The notes: generated from the letters alone by a model not told the origin. A DNA stretch of 64,000 nt from Flavimarina sp. Hel_I_48 (GCF_000733945.1 NZ_JPOL01000002.1:3349001-3413000), one strand, 5' to 3'; shown: positions 11,001 to 20,538, counted from the stretch's first letter. Numbers and translations are program-made.

Positions 11001-14000
11001 CATACTGGTTCTATACCCAAAGGCATCAAAAACCTCCTGGGCATTGATTTCATCGCTTATGAAATTAGGACCATTTTCTGGTTGAGGGGCAAAGCCTCCA
11101 TGAAGTGTAGAAATAAATTTACTACTGTTATCAGCATTCGTCTCAATGGCAATGGTTTCCTTGAAAATTTTATTTTGACCATTAGTGGTTGATCCTATTA
11201 ACTTAATATTTAGATCTACAAATTGGCCGGGCGCAATACTAAGGGGTAGTGTTACATCAGTATTGGAACTAACGTAGGAAAATGAATAATTACGCGTGTT
11301 ACTTATTGTAATATTAGATACAATAAGATTAGCTGTACCCGTATTATTGATTCTTAGAATATTATTTTCATGAGTTATCGCTCTACCGGGATCCCCCAGT
11401 CTATAGAATGTATAGTAGTCATCTGCAGGAAAACCTTGATTTGTACCAGGTATTTTTGTCATATTCTCTACATAGAGAATTGCGTTAGATGCAGGGGAAA
11501 CGGTAAAGTAATAATTATTGATAACTGAAACACCCTTACTGTCTTCTGCTCTTACTAATAAGATATGATCACCTGTAGTATTTACCGTCAGAGGCGCATT
11601 ATATGCTTGATAATTGGCGCCATCCAGGGAGTATTGTAAGCTGCTTATAGTGCCGTCATTGTTAACGGTTTTAGCATCTAGCGAAATATTAACACTTCCT
11701 CTATAGTTATTGAGTTCATTTTCTACACCGTCAAAGCTGGCGGTTACCTGAGGTGGTGTCTGTGGAGCTGCCATTGGAGCAATCCGAATGTAATTAACTT
11801 TTGCATTGACACCCCCTTCACCTAGAGAAAGTCTTAGGATACCATCTCTAACGGTAACTTCTGCAGTGTTCTCAAAATAGGTTAGACCTTCTGGATTGTC
11901 GTTTTGTTGATCAAAAGCGATAACAGTCTCTCCATTAACATCAAGCACATGATTGCTATCAGAAAAATCTGGATCACCCACACTAATATTTACTGCATAG
12001 CTTCCGTTAGGAAGATTAACGATCCAATCATTTGTAGGATACAGATTTTGATCGCGGTGACCTATTTGAGAAAACGTTTTTAACAGAACATCGTCATTAA
12101 TTCCAGTATTTCTGTTCCTTCCATTTACGACTGAACTTGCCGGGGTGCGTGTATTGGGTAGCACCCATCCAAAGGTAAGGTCACCATAGGAACTGGCCCT
12201 GCCATTATAAGGAAGTCCAAAATCATCTGAATAAGATGCAGGGGACTGTTCCTTCTCATCGATATCCTGGAAATTAAATTCATAAGTATAGTTAAGGTCA
12301 TTCGTAATATTAACGACAATATTTAGGGTTGCTTGCTTGTAATCTTCTAGTTTGGCGACAACCGTAGCCGTATATTGACCTGGAGTCATACCTTGGGTAT
12401 TAACACCTATTTCAAAGGGATTATCCAGTGAAATCTCATCAGGTATAATTACCCAGGGTTGAGAAGATGTGAGATCAATGCTATTAGAATTTAAGAATCC
12501 ATTTGCTGACAGCGTAACATCCTTGACAGGAGGATTACCACTTCCGGGAAGACTTAAATAACTAATATTTTTCTTGTCAAAACTTAAGGCAAGGTCACCT
12601 TGATTGAATGGAATTGCGTTGCTCAGAATGAAAATATAATCCTGATAATCCCCATTTGTTGCATCTTCAAAGGTGATTAGGTATTTATTGTCAATCAAGT
12701 TGCCCTGTCTATCTTTTAATGGATAGGAGCGTGCCCGGTGTAGAACTCCATCTGTATTTAGGCTATCCTGGGTATAATTATACCTATCAAATGATTGTGA
12801 AAAGACATAAAGTCCAAATAGGGAACCCTGTGGGTTAAATATAGTATCTCCAGATGCCAAAGGCGGATAAAGGCGTTGTGCATTAGTTAAACCATCTTCA
12901 AGAACCCCTATTTGATTTCTCTCTAAACCATCAGTAGTAGTATACCATCCAAAGGGTAATTTTTCACTAGGGGAATACCTTCCCACTGGAGTCATGGTTA
13001 TGGGAGCGTCTGTCGCTTGAATCCATTGACTGAATTGTATTTCATCTCCCTGAAGGGTAGGCTCTGTAGTGGTAGTCAAACCAGACCAACCTACGTCTAT
13101 ACCTATTCCTAATGTGTTAACTATATCTTGCAATGAAGGTTCAAAATCTCCCTCAAGGCCCTCTTTCTTAAGTCCGTAGAGACCAATGGTATAGGTGGGA
13201 TTTTCTTCACTGTTATTTGATATTACAATTTCAGCATTTTGATATCCCAGATCATTTGTATTTTGATCTGGTGCATATGTTACTGACAAGGTAATGTTTT
13301 GACCTGGAGCAATGGTCTGTGTTCCATTAAAATCCAAATCGTTAAACTGGGAAGCAAAGTCCCCTTGCAGCGCTATATCGCTAATCACTAAATCAGAAAG
13401 ACCTGTATTTGAAATTATAATCTCTTTAGTCTGAGTTTTTACTCCCTGATTATTTATTGTAGTCTCAAAAAGCAATTCCCTTACACTAGTTGTAATTTCA
13501 GGTCTCTGTGAATCAGGATCGTCCGCTCTCAATAATGTCAATCTGGATACACCATCTTGATCACGATCATATTCAGAGACATATAGATTTCCTGTTTGAG
13601 GATCTTCTATAACATCCAGCGGGTCATCAAATCCAGAAAGACCTGGAATGTCCATATAAACCTCACTGATATCACCATTAGTTTCAGGGTTCATGACTAG
13701 TAAATCATTTTGTCCACTAAAACGAACAACCATAATAAGACCCTTTAATCGACCTCCGAATGCGTCACCTTTATATTCTATAACGCCGTTAGGTGATTTA
13801 TTGAAGCCGAAATCATAAGCTGGTTCTAAATAATTAACATCGGGACCAAGTGCACGGGGATATTTCTGTACATCAATATGGGAAGATTCACTCTGGCCTG
13901 GAAGTCCGCTATAAGATAGTCCTCCATGATTCAATATGAACTCACCGCGGTAAGGATTGGGATGGCCATGATAAGAACCTCCCCTTGTTTTGAATAACCA

Positions 14001-17000
14001 GTCTTTTTGTGTTTCACCACCCTTTATCTGCGGTGCATTTTTAACTGTTGTCCTGCCATCTATGCGTCTTGCAAGTTTATAAGAAGACGTTGATGGCGTA
14101 ACAGGGGAATTGATGTTATTTCCTGCAGTACCATTAGTAGGCATATACAACCAACCATTAGAGTGCCAAAGCAAATCATATGTATTGCGTATTCCTGTAG
14201 CGAAAATCGTCAAGGGTGAATTTGTAGCATATGGATTATATGATCCATCGCTCATCGCTATACGATTTGACGGCGCACTATTGATAACATCGATATTATC
14301 TGTGGTATATACATCAAGGGGGAGGGCAGCAGGAAGTTTATTAAAGTCAAGCTTTAAAACCGCTCCAGACAACAATCTTTCTTTACGTTGACCCCAGGCA
14401 GGGTCAGGTGCGCCCCCGGCAGTATTACTGCCCTGACTGATATACATCATTCCCTCGTTGTCAAAAATGATGCTGTTGGTAAGGTGATCTTTTATAGATC
14501 TGGGCAAATGCACAATAATATCCTGCACATTGGTAAGATTAGGACCGCTTAGTCTAGAAACTACTCCATCCCATTCAGGCCCATTGGTAACCGAAGCTGT
14601 ACTATGCGTAATATAGGCGATAAGATTATCAGCGGTAGAAGCTGGATCAAAGACCAGGCCTATAATTATTCTGTCATTATTATTATTTGCTCCCGTCTCA
14701 GGATGCGGTGCCCCTTTTAAATTTGGTCTTAATATTTCTAGATTGGTGAGTGTTCCATCACCTTTTATGTCCCAACGCTGAATAGTTCCATCTGATTGAA
14801 AATTGCCCAAAGTGCTGGCGTAAAGTTTACCATCTGGGCCTATGACAAGACTTGAAAACAATTGATCACGAGTACCTTCTCCTAAACCTTCACCTCCTTG
14901 TACTTTTGTAAACTTAATACCACTAAGATCGCGCGTAGGGGTAGGTATATCTTCTAAAGCTCCTGTGGTAAAACTAGACTCAAATGGAACAAAATCAAGC
15001 CTGTCGTTCAAATCATTGACTCTGTTTGCTTCTACGTCATTTATTCTAAATACATAAGAAGTGAATTCTTTTAATTGATTTCTAGGTGTCAACGTAATTG
15101 CATCGCCCCCTCCTGTATCATTAGCATTTGTGGGAAGCAAAACTTCCTCTCCAGAATTACTTATCTCAAACAATTGAACATTACCCCCCGTGGTGGTTTT
15201 ATCTAATTCATAACCGTTAGGTACAAATATGTCCACAGTGATTTGAAACTCCCTTATGGGTACATCCGTTGCATTATCATTAGGTGTTACACCTGTAAAG
15301 TAGGGTAGGTCCTGAGTAGTAGGTTCAATCTCAACAAAATTTATTTTTGTATTAAAACCTCCTGAAGGACTAAGACTAAGCCTGCCATCCTGAACGACTA
15401 CAATTCTGGTTACGGTAGAAAAGTTAGAAGCGGCACCCGTTGGGCCGCTGGGTACAAATTTGTTTATAATGGTTGCAGATTCTGCATTTATTGTATGCTG
15501 GGGTACTTCATTAGTCCGCGGGCTTACTTCTGGATCACCTACGCTTACTGTAACCTCATAGGTTCCATTTGGTAATTCAATTTCCCATTTAGCATCTGGC
15601 AAATAGCCCAGACTGGAATCATTGGAAAAACTCCCATATTGCATGTGAGTAAAGGTGTTCTGTAACGTCGAGACACCACTTATCTTTCTATTTCTTGTAT
15701 TGCGGCTTACATCGGCAGGAGTATTGTCGTTAGCATTTAACCAACCGTATCTACTTCCATTTCCTCTATCGCCAAAGGCGTTTCCACTATCTCTTAAGTA
15801 TCCCGAAGGTGCAGGGGTTCCAGCATCTGAAAAATTAATTTTAAGACCATCAAGTTGAGCAGGCGCTGGTTTTATATTACGAACCAGGAGTACCAGATCC
15901 TGATAATCGAAACCTGAAATATGCTCTTCCGTAACGATTATATAGGCGTTCTGCTCATTGGGTAACTTGTATGTGCGCACGTGATGCGGAATAGCATCTG
16001 TAAAAATGTTTAGGGCATCTTCACTATACAATGTTCTATTATTGAAAAAGGGCCATGAACTGTAAAATCCAAAACTTCTTGAAGAAGGATCAAACTGTAG
16101 CGTTCCATTAACCATGGGATTAAGTCGTTGCCCATTGCCATTAGCATTTGATACCTGTGCAATTTCATTTTCCTGAGTCGCATTTCCTTCGGTATACCAC
16201 CCGAAGCGAACTACCGGATTGTTTTGTTCTGGACCAAATGTCCCCAGGACTTCTACATCAACTGCCTGATCACCGGATTTTTGGAACAACTGCCCTTCAA
16301 TTTCATCTCCAAAAAGTTCATTGTAAGTAGATCCAGCAGGCAAATCAATAATATTTGTAGTTGCATTAGTATCCCCTACGTTTATAACTCCAGTACCTAA
16401 TTGAGTATCAAGAATCCACTGAAGTGATGGTTCGTTTGTCCCACCGTTCCCTGCCTTGCCCAAACCTCGAAGCGGTAAAGATACAGCTACGGCATTTGTT
16501 CCCGTTACTTTGAGATCAGCAAACTGAGGACCGTTTGAGGAAGGGTTGAAAACTACATTAAAATTCGCCGTTGCTCCAGGATTAAGTTGACTCGGAAGTC
16601 CATTAAAACTAAATTGTTGTGCAGATGCTCCACCAACAGATGCTCCAATATTATATAATATTGAATTTCCTGTATTGGTAATCGAGATAGCTTGTATGGA
16701 GGTGTTATCACCAGCTGTGATGGCATCACCAATAAATTCAGTAGTATTAAAGGTAATTATAGGGCGTAAGGAAACAGGTGTTACATTATCTATTAAGAAC
16801 ATATAATCCTGATAGTCACCATTGCTGGCATCTTCAAAGGTAATGAGATAGCTGTTCTCAACAATTACGCCTTGTCTGTCTTTTACGGGATAGGTACGTA
16901 CACGACGAATTGTGCCATCTCCATTCAACCCATCTTCAGAATAATTATACCGGTCAAAAGAATTTGAAAAAACATAGATACCGAAATCTGCCGTGCCCGG

Positions 17001-18131
17001 ATCAAAAATTGTATTTCCAGATGATATAGGTGGATAGAGACGCTGGGCATTTAAAAGACCATTGGCCAAGACTCCTATTTCATTGATCTGCGGCTCTCCG
17101 CCACCAGTAGTGTACCACCCAAATGGAAGAAATTCTTCAGGTGAATATCTCCCTACCGGAGTAATATTTATAAGTTTATTTTCAATTTTCTTCCATTTCT
17201 GAACAAAAACCTCATCCCCTTTTAAGACAGTTTCCGTACCATCTGCCAGTGTTTCCCAACCAACATCTATTCCTATTCCCAGAGTATTGACCACATCTTG
17301 CAACGCTGGTTCAGAATCTCCTTCAAGTCCTGTTTTCTTTAAGGCATATAATCCTATAGTATTATTAGTGTTATTTACCGAGTTGCTTACAATAGTTAAA
17401 AGCGCATCCTGATAACCCAAATTAGAGTTGTTTCGTTCTGGAGCATAGGTCACATCAAAATTTCTAGATGCCCCCGGGGAGATAGTTTGGTTAGAAGCGT
17501 TTGGTACTGCGCTCCATTGCGCTGAAAAATTTCCGGATATATTGAGAGCATCTATGATAAGATTTTCATTTCCGGTATTTGTAATGGAAAGCTGTTTAGT
17601 ATCAGTATTATTTGCCTGATTGTTTGTTACGATTTCAAAAATCAGTTCGTCAACATTTGTAGCTATTGTTGGGCCTGTTTGACTTGCCGAGATAGTTACA
17701 TTTATTGAGATTTCCGCATTCGTGTATCCTTGGTCGGGCTGATCTATTGCAAAAACAGTTGTACTGTATGTGCCTGGAGCAAGATTTTCTTTAATGCCAA
17801 AACTAAGAACGCCCAGGGAAGGATTTGTAGGTAAAATTAACCATCCAGAGGAATCTGGATCGTCAGATAATACAATGGAAGGATTTCCTTCGCTTGCCGT
17901 TAGCGTTACACTTTGATTTGCAATGGCATTTCCTTGCTGCCCACTAAAAGAAAGACTACTTTTTGAAAAGTTTAGGCTCGCTGTTTCTTGCAAGTGTAGG
18001 TTTAAGGCATCATTAGAAGGAATTACTCCTTTTTCATGGGAATAAACAGTGCCCATGAAAAAAATTAAAAGTAAATAAAAAAGCGATTTTTTGAGGTAAA
18101 GCAGAGTGATAACGTAGTTTTTAGTGATCAT
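8055..18131 (-). CDS. Giant (3358 aa) T9SS multidomain surface protein with malectin, sugar-dehydrogenase-like and PKD domains
   Basis: Signal peptide at residues 10-30. Order of domains by rough residue number: BACON/Ig-like (50-150); Ig-like (155-265); module A1 (274-447); Ig-like; module A2 (567-750); malectin-like (760-934); SbsA-type Ig-like (940-1060); a propeller resembling glucose/sorbosone dehydrogenases (1067-1537); Ig-like; module A3 (1664-1837); malectin-like (1954-2120); Ig-like; module A4 (2357-2564); cadherin/He_PIG-like (2570-2670); true malectin type (2674-2830); five PKD repeats (2832-3275), each with a STDD-type motif; T9SS type A sorting domain (3278-3358, IMIYPNPATTQITI). 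The A modules end in a DUF4114-like acidic motif (GDYQDYMFLI). It should be exported by type IX secretion as a surface adhesin or polysaccharide-binding enzyme. Whether the propeller is catalytic cannot be told by eye. Confidence 0.85.
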   Translation of the reverse strand: MITKNYVITLLYLKKSLFYLLLIFFMGTVYSHEKGVIPSNDALNLHLQETASLNFSKSSLSFSGQQGNAIANQSVTLTASEGNPSIVLSDDPDSSGWLILPTNPSLGVLSFGIKENLAPGTYSTTVFAIDQPDQGYTNAEISINVTISASQTGPTIATNVDELIFEIVTNNQANNTDTKQLSITNTGNENLIIDALNISGNFSAQWSAVPNASNQTISPGASRNFDVTYAPERNNSNLGYQDALLTIVSNSVNNTNNTIGLYALKKTGLEGDSEPALQDVVNTLGIGIDVGWETLADGTETVLKGDEVFVQKWKKIENKLINITPVGRYSPEEFLPFGWYTTGGGEPQINEIGVLANGLLNAQRLYPPISSGNTIFDPGTADFGIYVFSNSFDRYNYSEDGLNGDGTIRRVRTYPVKDRQGVIVENSYLITFEDASNGDYQDYMFLIDNVTPVSLRPIITFNTTEFIGDAITAGDNTSIQAISITNTGNSILYNIGASVGGASAQQFSFNGLPSQLNPGATANFNVVFNPSSNGPQFADLKVTGTNAVAVSLPLRGLGKAGNGGTNEPSLQWILDTQLGTGVINVGDTNATTNIIDLPAGSTYNELFGDEIEGQLFQKSGDQAVDVEVLGTFGPEQNNPVVRFGWYTEGNATQENEIAQVSNANGNGQRLNPMVNGTLQFDPSSRSFGFYSSWPFFNNRTLYSEDALNIFTDAIPHHVRTYKLPNEQNAYIIVTEEHISGFDYQDLVLLVRNIKPAPAQLDGLKINFSDAGTPAPSGYLRDSGNAFGDRGNGSRYGWLNANDNTPADVSRNTRNRKISGVSTLQNTFTHMQYGSFSNDSSLGYLPDAKWEIELPNGTYEVTVSVGDPEVSPRTNEVPQHTINAESATIINKFVPSGPTGAASNFSTVTRIVVVQDGRLSLSPSGGFNTKINFVEIEPTTQDLPYFTGVTPNDNATDVPIREFQITVDIFVPNGYELDKTTTGGNVQLFEISNSGEEVLLPTNANDTGGGDAITLTPRNQLKEFTSYVFRINDVEANRVNDLNDRLDFVPFESSFTTGALEDIPTPTRDLSGIKFTKVQGGEGLGEGTRDQLFSSLVIGPDGKLYASTLGNFQSDGTIQRWDIKGDGTLTNLEILRPNLKGAPHPETGANNNNDRIIIGLVFDPASTADNLIAYITHSTASVTNGPEWDGVVSRLSGPNLTNVQDIIVHLPRSIKDHLTNSIIFDNEGMMYISQGSNTAGGAPDPAWGQRKERLLSGAVLKLDFNKLPAALPLDVYTTDNIDVINSAPSNRIAMSDGSYNPYATNSPLTIFATGIRNTYDLLWHSNGWLYMPTNGTAGNNINSPVTPSTSSYKLARRIDGRTTVKNAPQIKGGETQKDWLFKTRGGSYHGHPNPYRGEFILNHGGLSYSGLPGQSESSHIDVQKYPRALGPDVNYLEPAYDFGFNKSPNGVIEYKGDAFGGRLKGLIMVVRFSGQNDLLVMNPETNGDISEVYMDIPGLSGFDDPLDVIEDPQTGNLYVSEYDRDQDGVSRLTLLRADDPDSQRPEITTSVRELLFETTINNQGVKTQTKEIIISNTGLSDLVISDIALQGDFASQFNDLDFNGTQTIAPGQNITLSVTYAPDQNTNDLGYQNAEIVISNNSEENPTYTIGLYGLKKEGLEGDFEPSLQDIVNTLGIGIDVGWSGLTTTTEPTLQGDEIQFSQWIQATDAPITMTPVGRYSPSEKLPFGWYTTTDGLERNQIGVLEDGLTNAQRLYPPLASGDTIFNPQGSLFGLYVFSQSFDRYNYTQDSLNTDGVLHRARSYPLKDRQGNLIDNKYLITFEDATNGDYQDYIFILSNAIPFNQGDLALSFDKKNISYLSLPGSGNPPVKDVTLSANGFLNSNSIDLTSSQPWVIIPDEISLDNPFEIGVNTQGMTPGQYTATVVAKLEDYKQATLNIVVNITNDLNYTYEFNFQDIDEKEQSPASYSDDFGLPYNGRASSYGDLTFGWVLPNTRTPASSVVNGRNRNTGINDDVLLKTFSQIGHRDQNLYPTNDWIVNLPNGSYAVNISVGDPDFSDSNHVLDVNGETVIAFDQQNDNPEGLTYFENTAEVTVRDGILRLSLGEGGVNAKVNYIRIAPMAAPQTPPQVTASFDGVENELNNYRGSVNISLDAKTVNNDGTISSLQYSLDGANYQAYNAPLTVNTTGDHILLVRAEDSKGVSVINNYYFTVSPASNAILYVENMTKIPGTNQGFPADDYYTFYRLGDPGRAITHENNILRINNTGTANLIVSNITISNTRNYSFSYVSSNTDVTLPLSIAPGQFVDLNIKLIGSTTNGQNKIFKETIAIETNADNSSKFISTLHGGFAPQPENGPNFISDEINAQEVFDAFGYRTSMRSIVNDRGTITPVNPNPTRPSSNAPLAENINAGYEGDLIYAESFVQVDKSTPIRILQLSAFHGYTPASLKFISVNGTGIVGGVNAVHTSPYYQTLLPKNSKGEINNAVVNSISTPFRIAVENYLNTGGNDLRGTDPAVLGLRVYKVINRDGEIVPNQYIVLQDYVQNGCGAGSANCDWNDNTFLITNVRPQEQPSVSKIAPYYAYQGEAFSYSLADSFLRGYAGNQFRFRAVPSGGSEQPLWLNFDPLTGTFSGTPPENALDSYTFTITATDTNGIELTEEFTLFTIERGALNDFSLRINAGGPTLNYQEREFVSDRFFTAGEGYTNGRAQVPTLYQSERSEDLTFGYSIPVPDDYTYKVTLHFAEIYWGATGGGAGGVGKRVFDVKVQDSLVLDNYDITADVGAQTPVVKTFEATVSNGKINIELSSLASTGGTDFPMLSALEIEPIARINSSPQAIISATPVSGAAPLEVDFIGNASTDDIGIEKYEWVIDDEIVSTLADFQYLFEETGVYTVTLTVTDAEALSNSASIDIRVNVDGENAAPIAIASVSPASGNAPLDVIFTGSASTDDFSIENYVWRIGDSLVSTEPDFPYTFTEAGNYTASLTVTDAEGLSDMVVLEIKVSSATGNNPPDAIAIADKTLGVAPLSVNFTGSTSIDDVRIESYVWKVDDSIVSTAPDFNYNFLEVGNYKVVLTVLDEEGLSDTAALTITASSPDGNTAPNAIATANITQGPAPLSVTFTGSNSTDDQGIVSYEWQIDGNTVSTDPNFTNLFELPGNYRVTLIVADAQGLTNRATLNIVVTTANGNEPPKAVITSSEIGGNAPFYVEFSGSSSTDDDAIVSYEWRINGNVVSESIDFDYTFPEQGIYEVSLTVTDSEGLTDTETIRIDTKQDGPFSIMIYPNPATTQITIRMENAPAKAKAAMIVDARGRIIHTYDLPQDQEETIYQIPLPILAAGMYIIVIDDMDGNEYIERLIVKNY

Positions 18132-18803
18132 GAGCTAGTAATAAATATATTTTGGGTTTAGTTTTCTCACATTCTATACGAGGTATAGGTATTGTGGGAT
18201 TTTAAATTCTTCTTAAAATCTAGAAATGAGCACTTTTACGTCTGACATTTCAAAATTTAAAATAAAATTTATTTTTTTTAAATAATTGCCAAAGATAATG
18301 CTTTAATTCCTTAAAGTGAGGGGCTGGTGATATTTTTACAGCAAGCAATGCCAGCTTTAGTTTTAAGTTTTAGAATTTTAATTTAATCGATATAGTGCTA
18401 ATTACATAGATAAAGTGTAATGTGGACTTCTTATCTTTGTAGGATAAATGTTTCAGAAGGAAGTTTATGCTTATAACAAATGATGACTAAGATTAAAACC
18501 GAACTGAAAAAGAAAGAAAGCGGAGCTTTGAGGGTAAAAAAGGTGCAAAACAGTTGAGAAATCAGTCAAAAGGCACTATTAATCAAAATTAATTCGTTCA
18601 ATACTTATTAATAAACTTTTTTCAAATTTAGAATAATAGCTTTTCGGATTAATTTTCAAGGAGCTTTTCAAAGAATAGAATTGAATAATACTCTATTTTT
18701 TCAATTTTCTTCATGTGCGATCTGCTTTCTTTTTTCTTAGAAAAGGGTTATTTTGCGGTTCTTAAATAGATAAAGCTTAGCTTATCCTATAAATAAAGAC
18801 TTA
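18132..18803. other. 672-bp intergenic region between divergent genes
   Basis: AT-rich spacer between the giant T9SS gene (minus) and the ATP-grasp gene (plus); it must hold both promoters. A match to the Bacteroidota -7 element, TATCTTTG, lies at 18432-18439 on the plus strand, without a clear TTTG 20 bases before it. A 25-codon basic ORF (MMTKIKTELKKK...) runs from 18480 to 18557 downstream of it. I see no tRNA, repeat array or longer gene. Confidence 0.5.
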
Positions 18804-19772
18804 ATGAATATACTGATAACATCTGCAGGGAAAAGAGTTTCCTTAGTCAAAATATTTAAGACGGAAGCAACAAAGCAAAATCCCAACGCACGGGTTCTGG
18901 CCACAGATGCAAATCCTGATCTTTCTGCTGCATGCCAGGTTGCAGATGCCTCTTTTAAAGTGCCCAGGGTAGGTGACTCTTCTTACGTTGAGACGCTTCT
19001 TGATATATGTAAATCAAATGATATCCAACTTATAATTCCTACAATTGATACAGAGTTACTGATTCTCGCAGAATATAAAAACATTTTTCTGGAAGCTGGT
19101 ATTACACCTGTGATTTGTGATAAAGAGTTTATACATAAATGTAGGGACAAACGCGTAATTCACGATTTCTTTACTGAAATGCGTATTGATGTTGCCAGGG
19201 AATTTACAAAAGATGCTTATGAGTTTCCGCTTTTTATTAAACCTTCAGATGGAAGTAGAAGTATTGATACTTTTTTAGTAGAAGAAAAGAAATTTATGGA
19301 AGAACGCTTTTTTCAGGAAGAGCGTTTTATGTTTTTGGAATATATATCACCACAGCGTTTTGAAGAATATACTTGTGATCTTTACTATGATAAACAAGGG
19401 TATTTAAAATGCGCAGTACCACGTAAACGTATTGAAGTTAGAGATGGAGAAGTCAATAAAGGCCTTACGGAACACAACGCCCTTGTTCCCTATATAAAAG
19501 AGAAAATGTCTTTCGTGGAAGGGGCAAGAGGCTGTCTGACCGCACAATTTTTTAAAGAAAAAGATGGAGATCGTGTAGTGGGAATAGAAGTGAACCCTCG
19601 CTTTGGTGGTGGATATCCACTTTCATACCTCGCAGGTGCAAATTTCCCTAAATGGATTATTGATGAATATATTTTCAACAAGGAAGTTGAAAATAACTTT
19701 GATACCTGGGAAAGCAACTTGCTTATGTTGCGATATGATAATGAAATTTTAGTTCATGATTTCCAACATTAA
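18804..19772 (+). CDS. ATP-grasp ligase, CarB-like
   Basis: 322 residues. The N-terminus MNILITSAGKRVSLVKIF is the Rossmann-like pre-ATP-grasp fold shared with carbamoyl-phosphate synthase-like proteins. The ATP-grasp core follows, with FPLFIKPSDGSRS near 145 (the nucleotide-binding lysine), MFLEYISPQRFEEYTCDL near 175-190 and the metal-binding GIEVNPRFGGGYPL near 260-273. These enzymes join a carboxylate to an amine or thiol using ATP. Its substrate is unknown. It overlaps the HAD hydrolase gene by 17 bases, so the pair is translationally coupled; related pairs occur in polysaccharide or small-molecule modification loci, and a polysaccharide operon lies just downstream in convergent orientation. 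Confidence 0.82.
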   Translation: MNILITSAGKRVSLVKIFKTEATKQNPNARVLATDANPDLSAACQVADASFKVPRVGDSSYVETLLDICKSNDIQLIIPTIDTELLILAEYKNIFLEAGITPVICDKEFIHKCRDKRVIHDFFTEMRIDVAREFTKDAYEFPLFIKPSDGSRSIDTFLVEEKKFMEERFFQEERFMFLEYISPQRFEEYTCDLYYDKQGYLKCAVPRKRIEVRDGEVNKGLTEHNALVPYIKEKMSFVEGARGCLTAQFFKEKDGDRVVGIEVNPRFGGGYPLSYLAGANFPKWIIDEYIFNKEVENNFDTWESNLLMLRYDNEILVHDFQH

Positions 19773-20406
19773 TTCTGATCATACTTTTGTTTTCGATCTC
19801 GATGATACGTTGTACAAAGAGATAGATTATCTCAAATCTGCCTATACGGAAATCGCCCGGAATGTAAGCGGGCAGCAGTGGCAAGCAACATATGCAAAAA
19901 TGTTTGCTTTGTACAGGGAGAAAAAAAATGTCTTTGATTTTATTACCAGTCAATTCGACGTAGAAATTGATGAACTATTACAGCTTTATAGACAGCATAA
20001 ACCTAAAATTGTGCTGTCAGATGAAGTAAAAGGGCTTCTAAATAGTATAAAAGAAAAAGGTGCCCATATCGCGGTGCTTACTGATGGAAGATCTATTGGC
20101 CAGCGCAATAAAATAGAGGCTTTAGGATTGGAAGAATGGATCGAAAAAGCTTTTATTTCCGAAGAATTGGGAAGTGAAAAACCTTCGGAAAAAAATTTTA
20201 TAGCTGTAGAAGAATATTTTAATTCAACTAAGTACTATTATATAGGGGACAATCTAAAAAAAGATTTTATCACTCCAAATAAAAGAGGCTGGAATACCAT
20301 AGGTTTAATAGATAACGGACTTAATATACATGTTGATTCTACAAATTTTGAAAAAAGTACACATCTCCCAAATCATTTTCTAATTTCCCTTAGTGAACTA
20401 TTATAA
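19756..20406 (+). CDS. HAD-superfamily hydrolase (phosphatase)
   Basis: 216 residues with the four HAD motifs in order: DLDDTLY (nucleophile D14, general acid D16), VLTDGRS near residue 113, the lysine of GSEKPSEKNF near 140, and YYIGDNLKKDF near 160 carrying the metal-binding Asp. It belongs to the small-phosphatase branch with a helical cap. It starts inside the end of the ATP-grasp gene, so it is very likely made together with it and may dephosphorylate a substrate or product of that ligase. The partner reaction is inferred from overlap only. Confidence 0.83.
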   Translation: MISNINSDHTFVFDLDDTLYKEIDYLKSAYTEIARNVSGQQWQATYAKMFALYREKKNVFDFITSQFDVEIDELLQLYRQHKPKIVLSDEVKGLLNSIKEKGAHIAVLTDGRSIGQRNKIEALGLEEWIEKAFISEELGSEKPSEKNFIAVEEYFNSTKYYYIGDNLKKDFITPNKRGWNTIGLIDNGLNIHVDSTNFEKSTHLPNHFLISLSELL

Positions 20407-20521
20407 CCTATATACTTTAAAATGTAGTTTCCATAAAAATTAGTAGTTTTCACCTCGTTATTAACAAGTAGTATTATTCATTTCAATTTCATTTAGTTCT
20501 GGATCGAGCTTAAAATCTCAT

Positions 20522-20538
20522 TGTGAACATAGTTCACA
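20522..20538. promoter_or_regulatory. Perfect 17-bp palindrome between convergent genes
   Basis: TGTGAACATAGTTCACA has two 7-base arms around three bases. It lies between the 3' ends of the HAD and Wzc-like genes, where an ordinary promoter operator is not expected, so it could also be a small hairpin. Confidence 0.35.
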
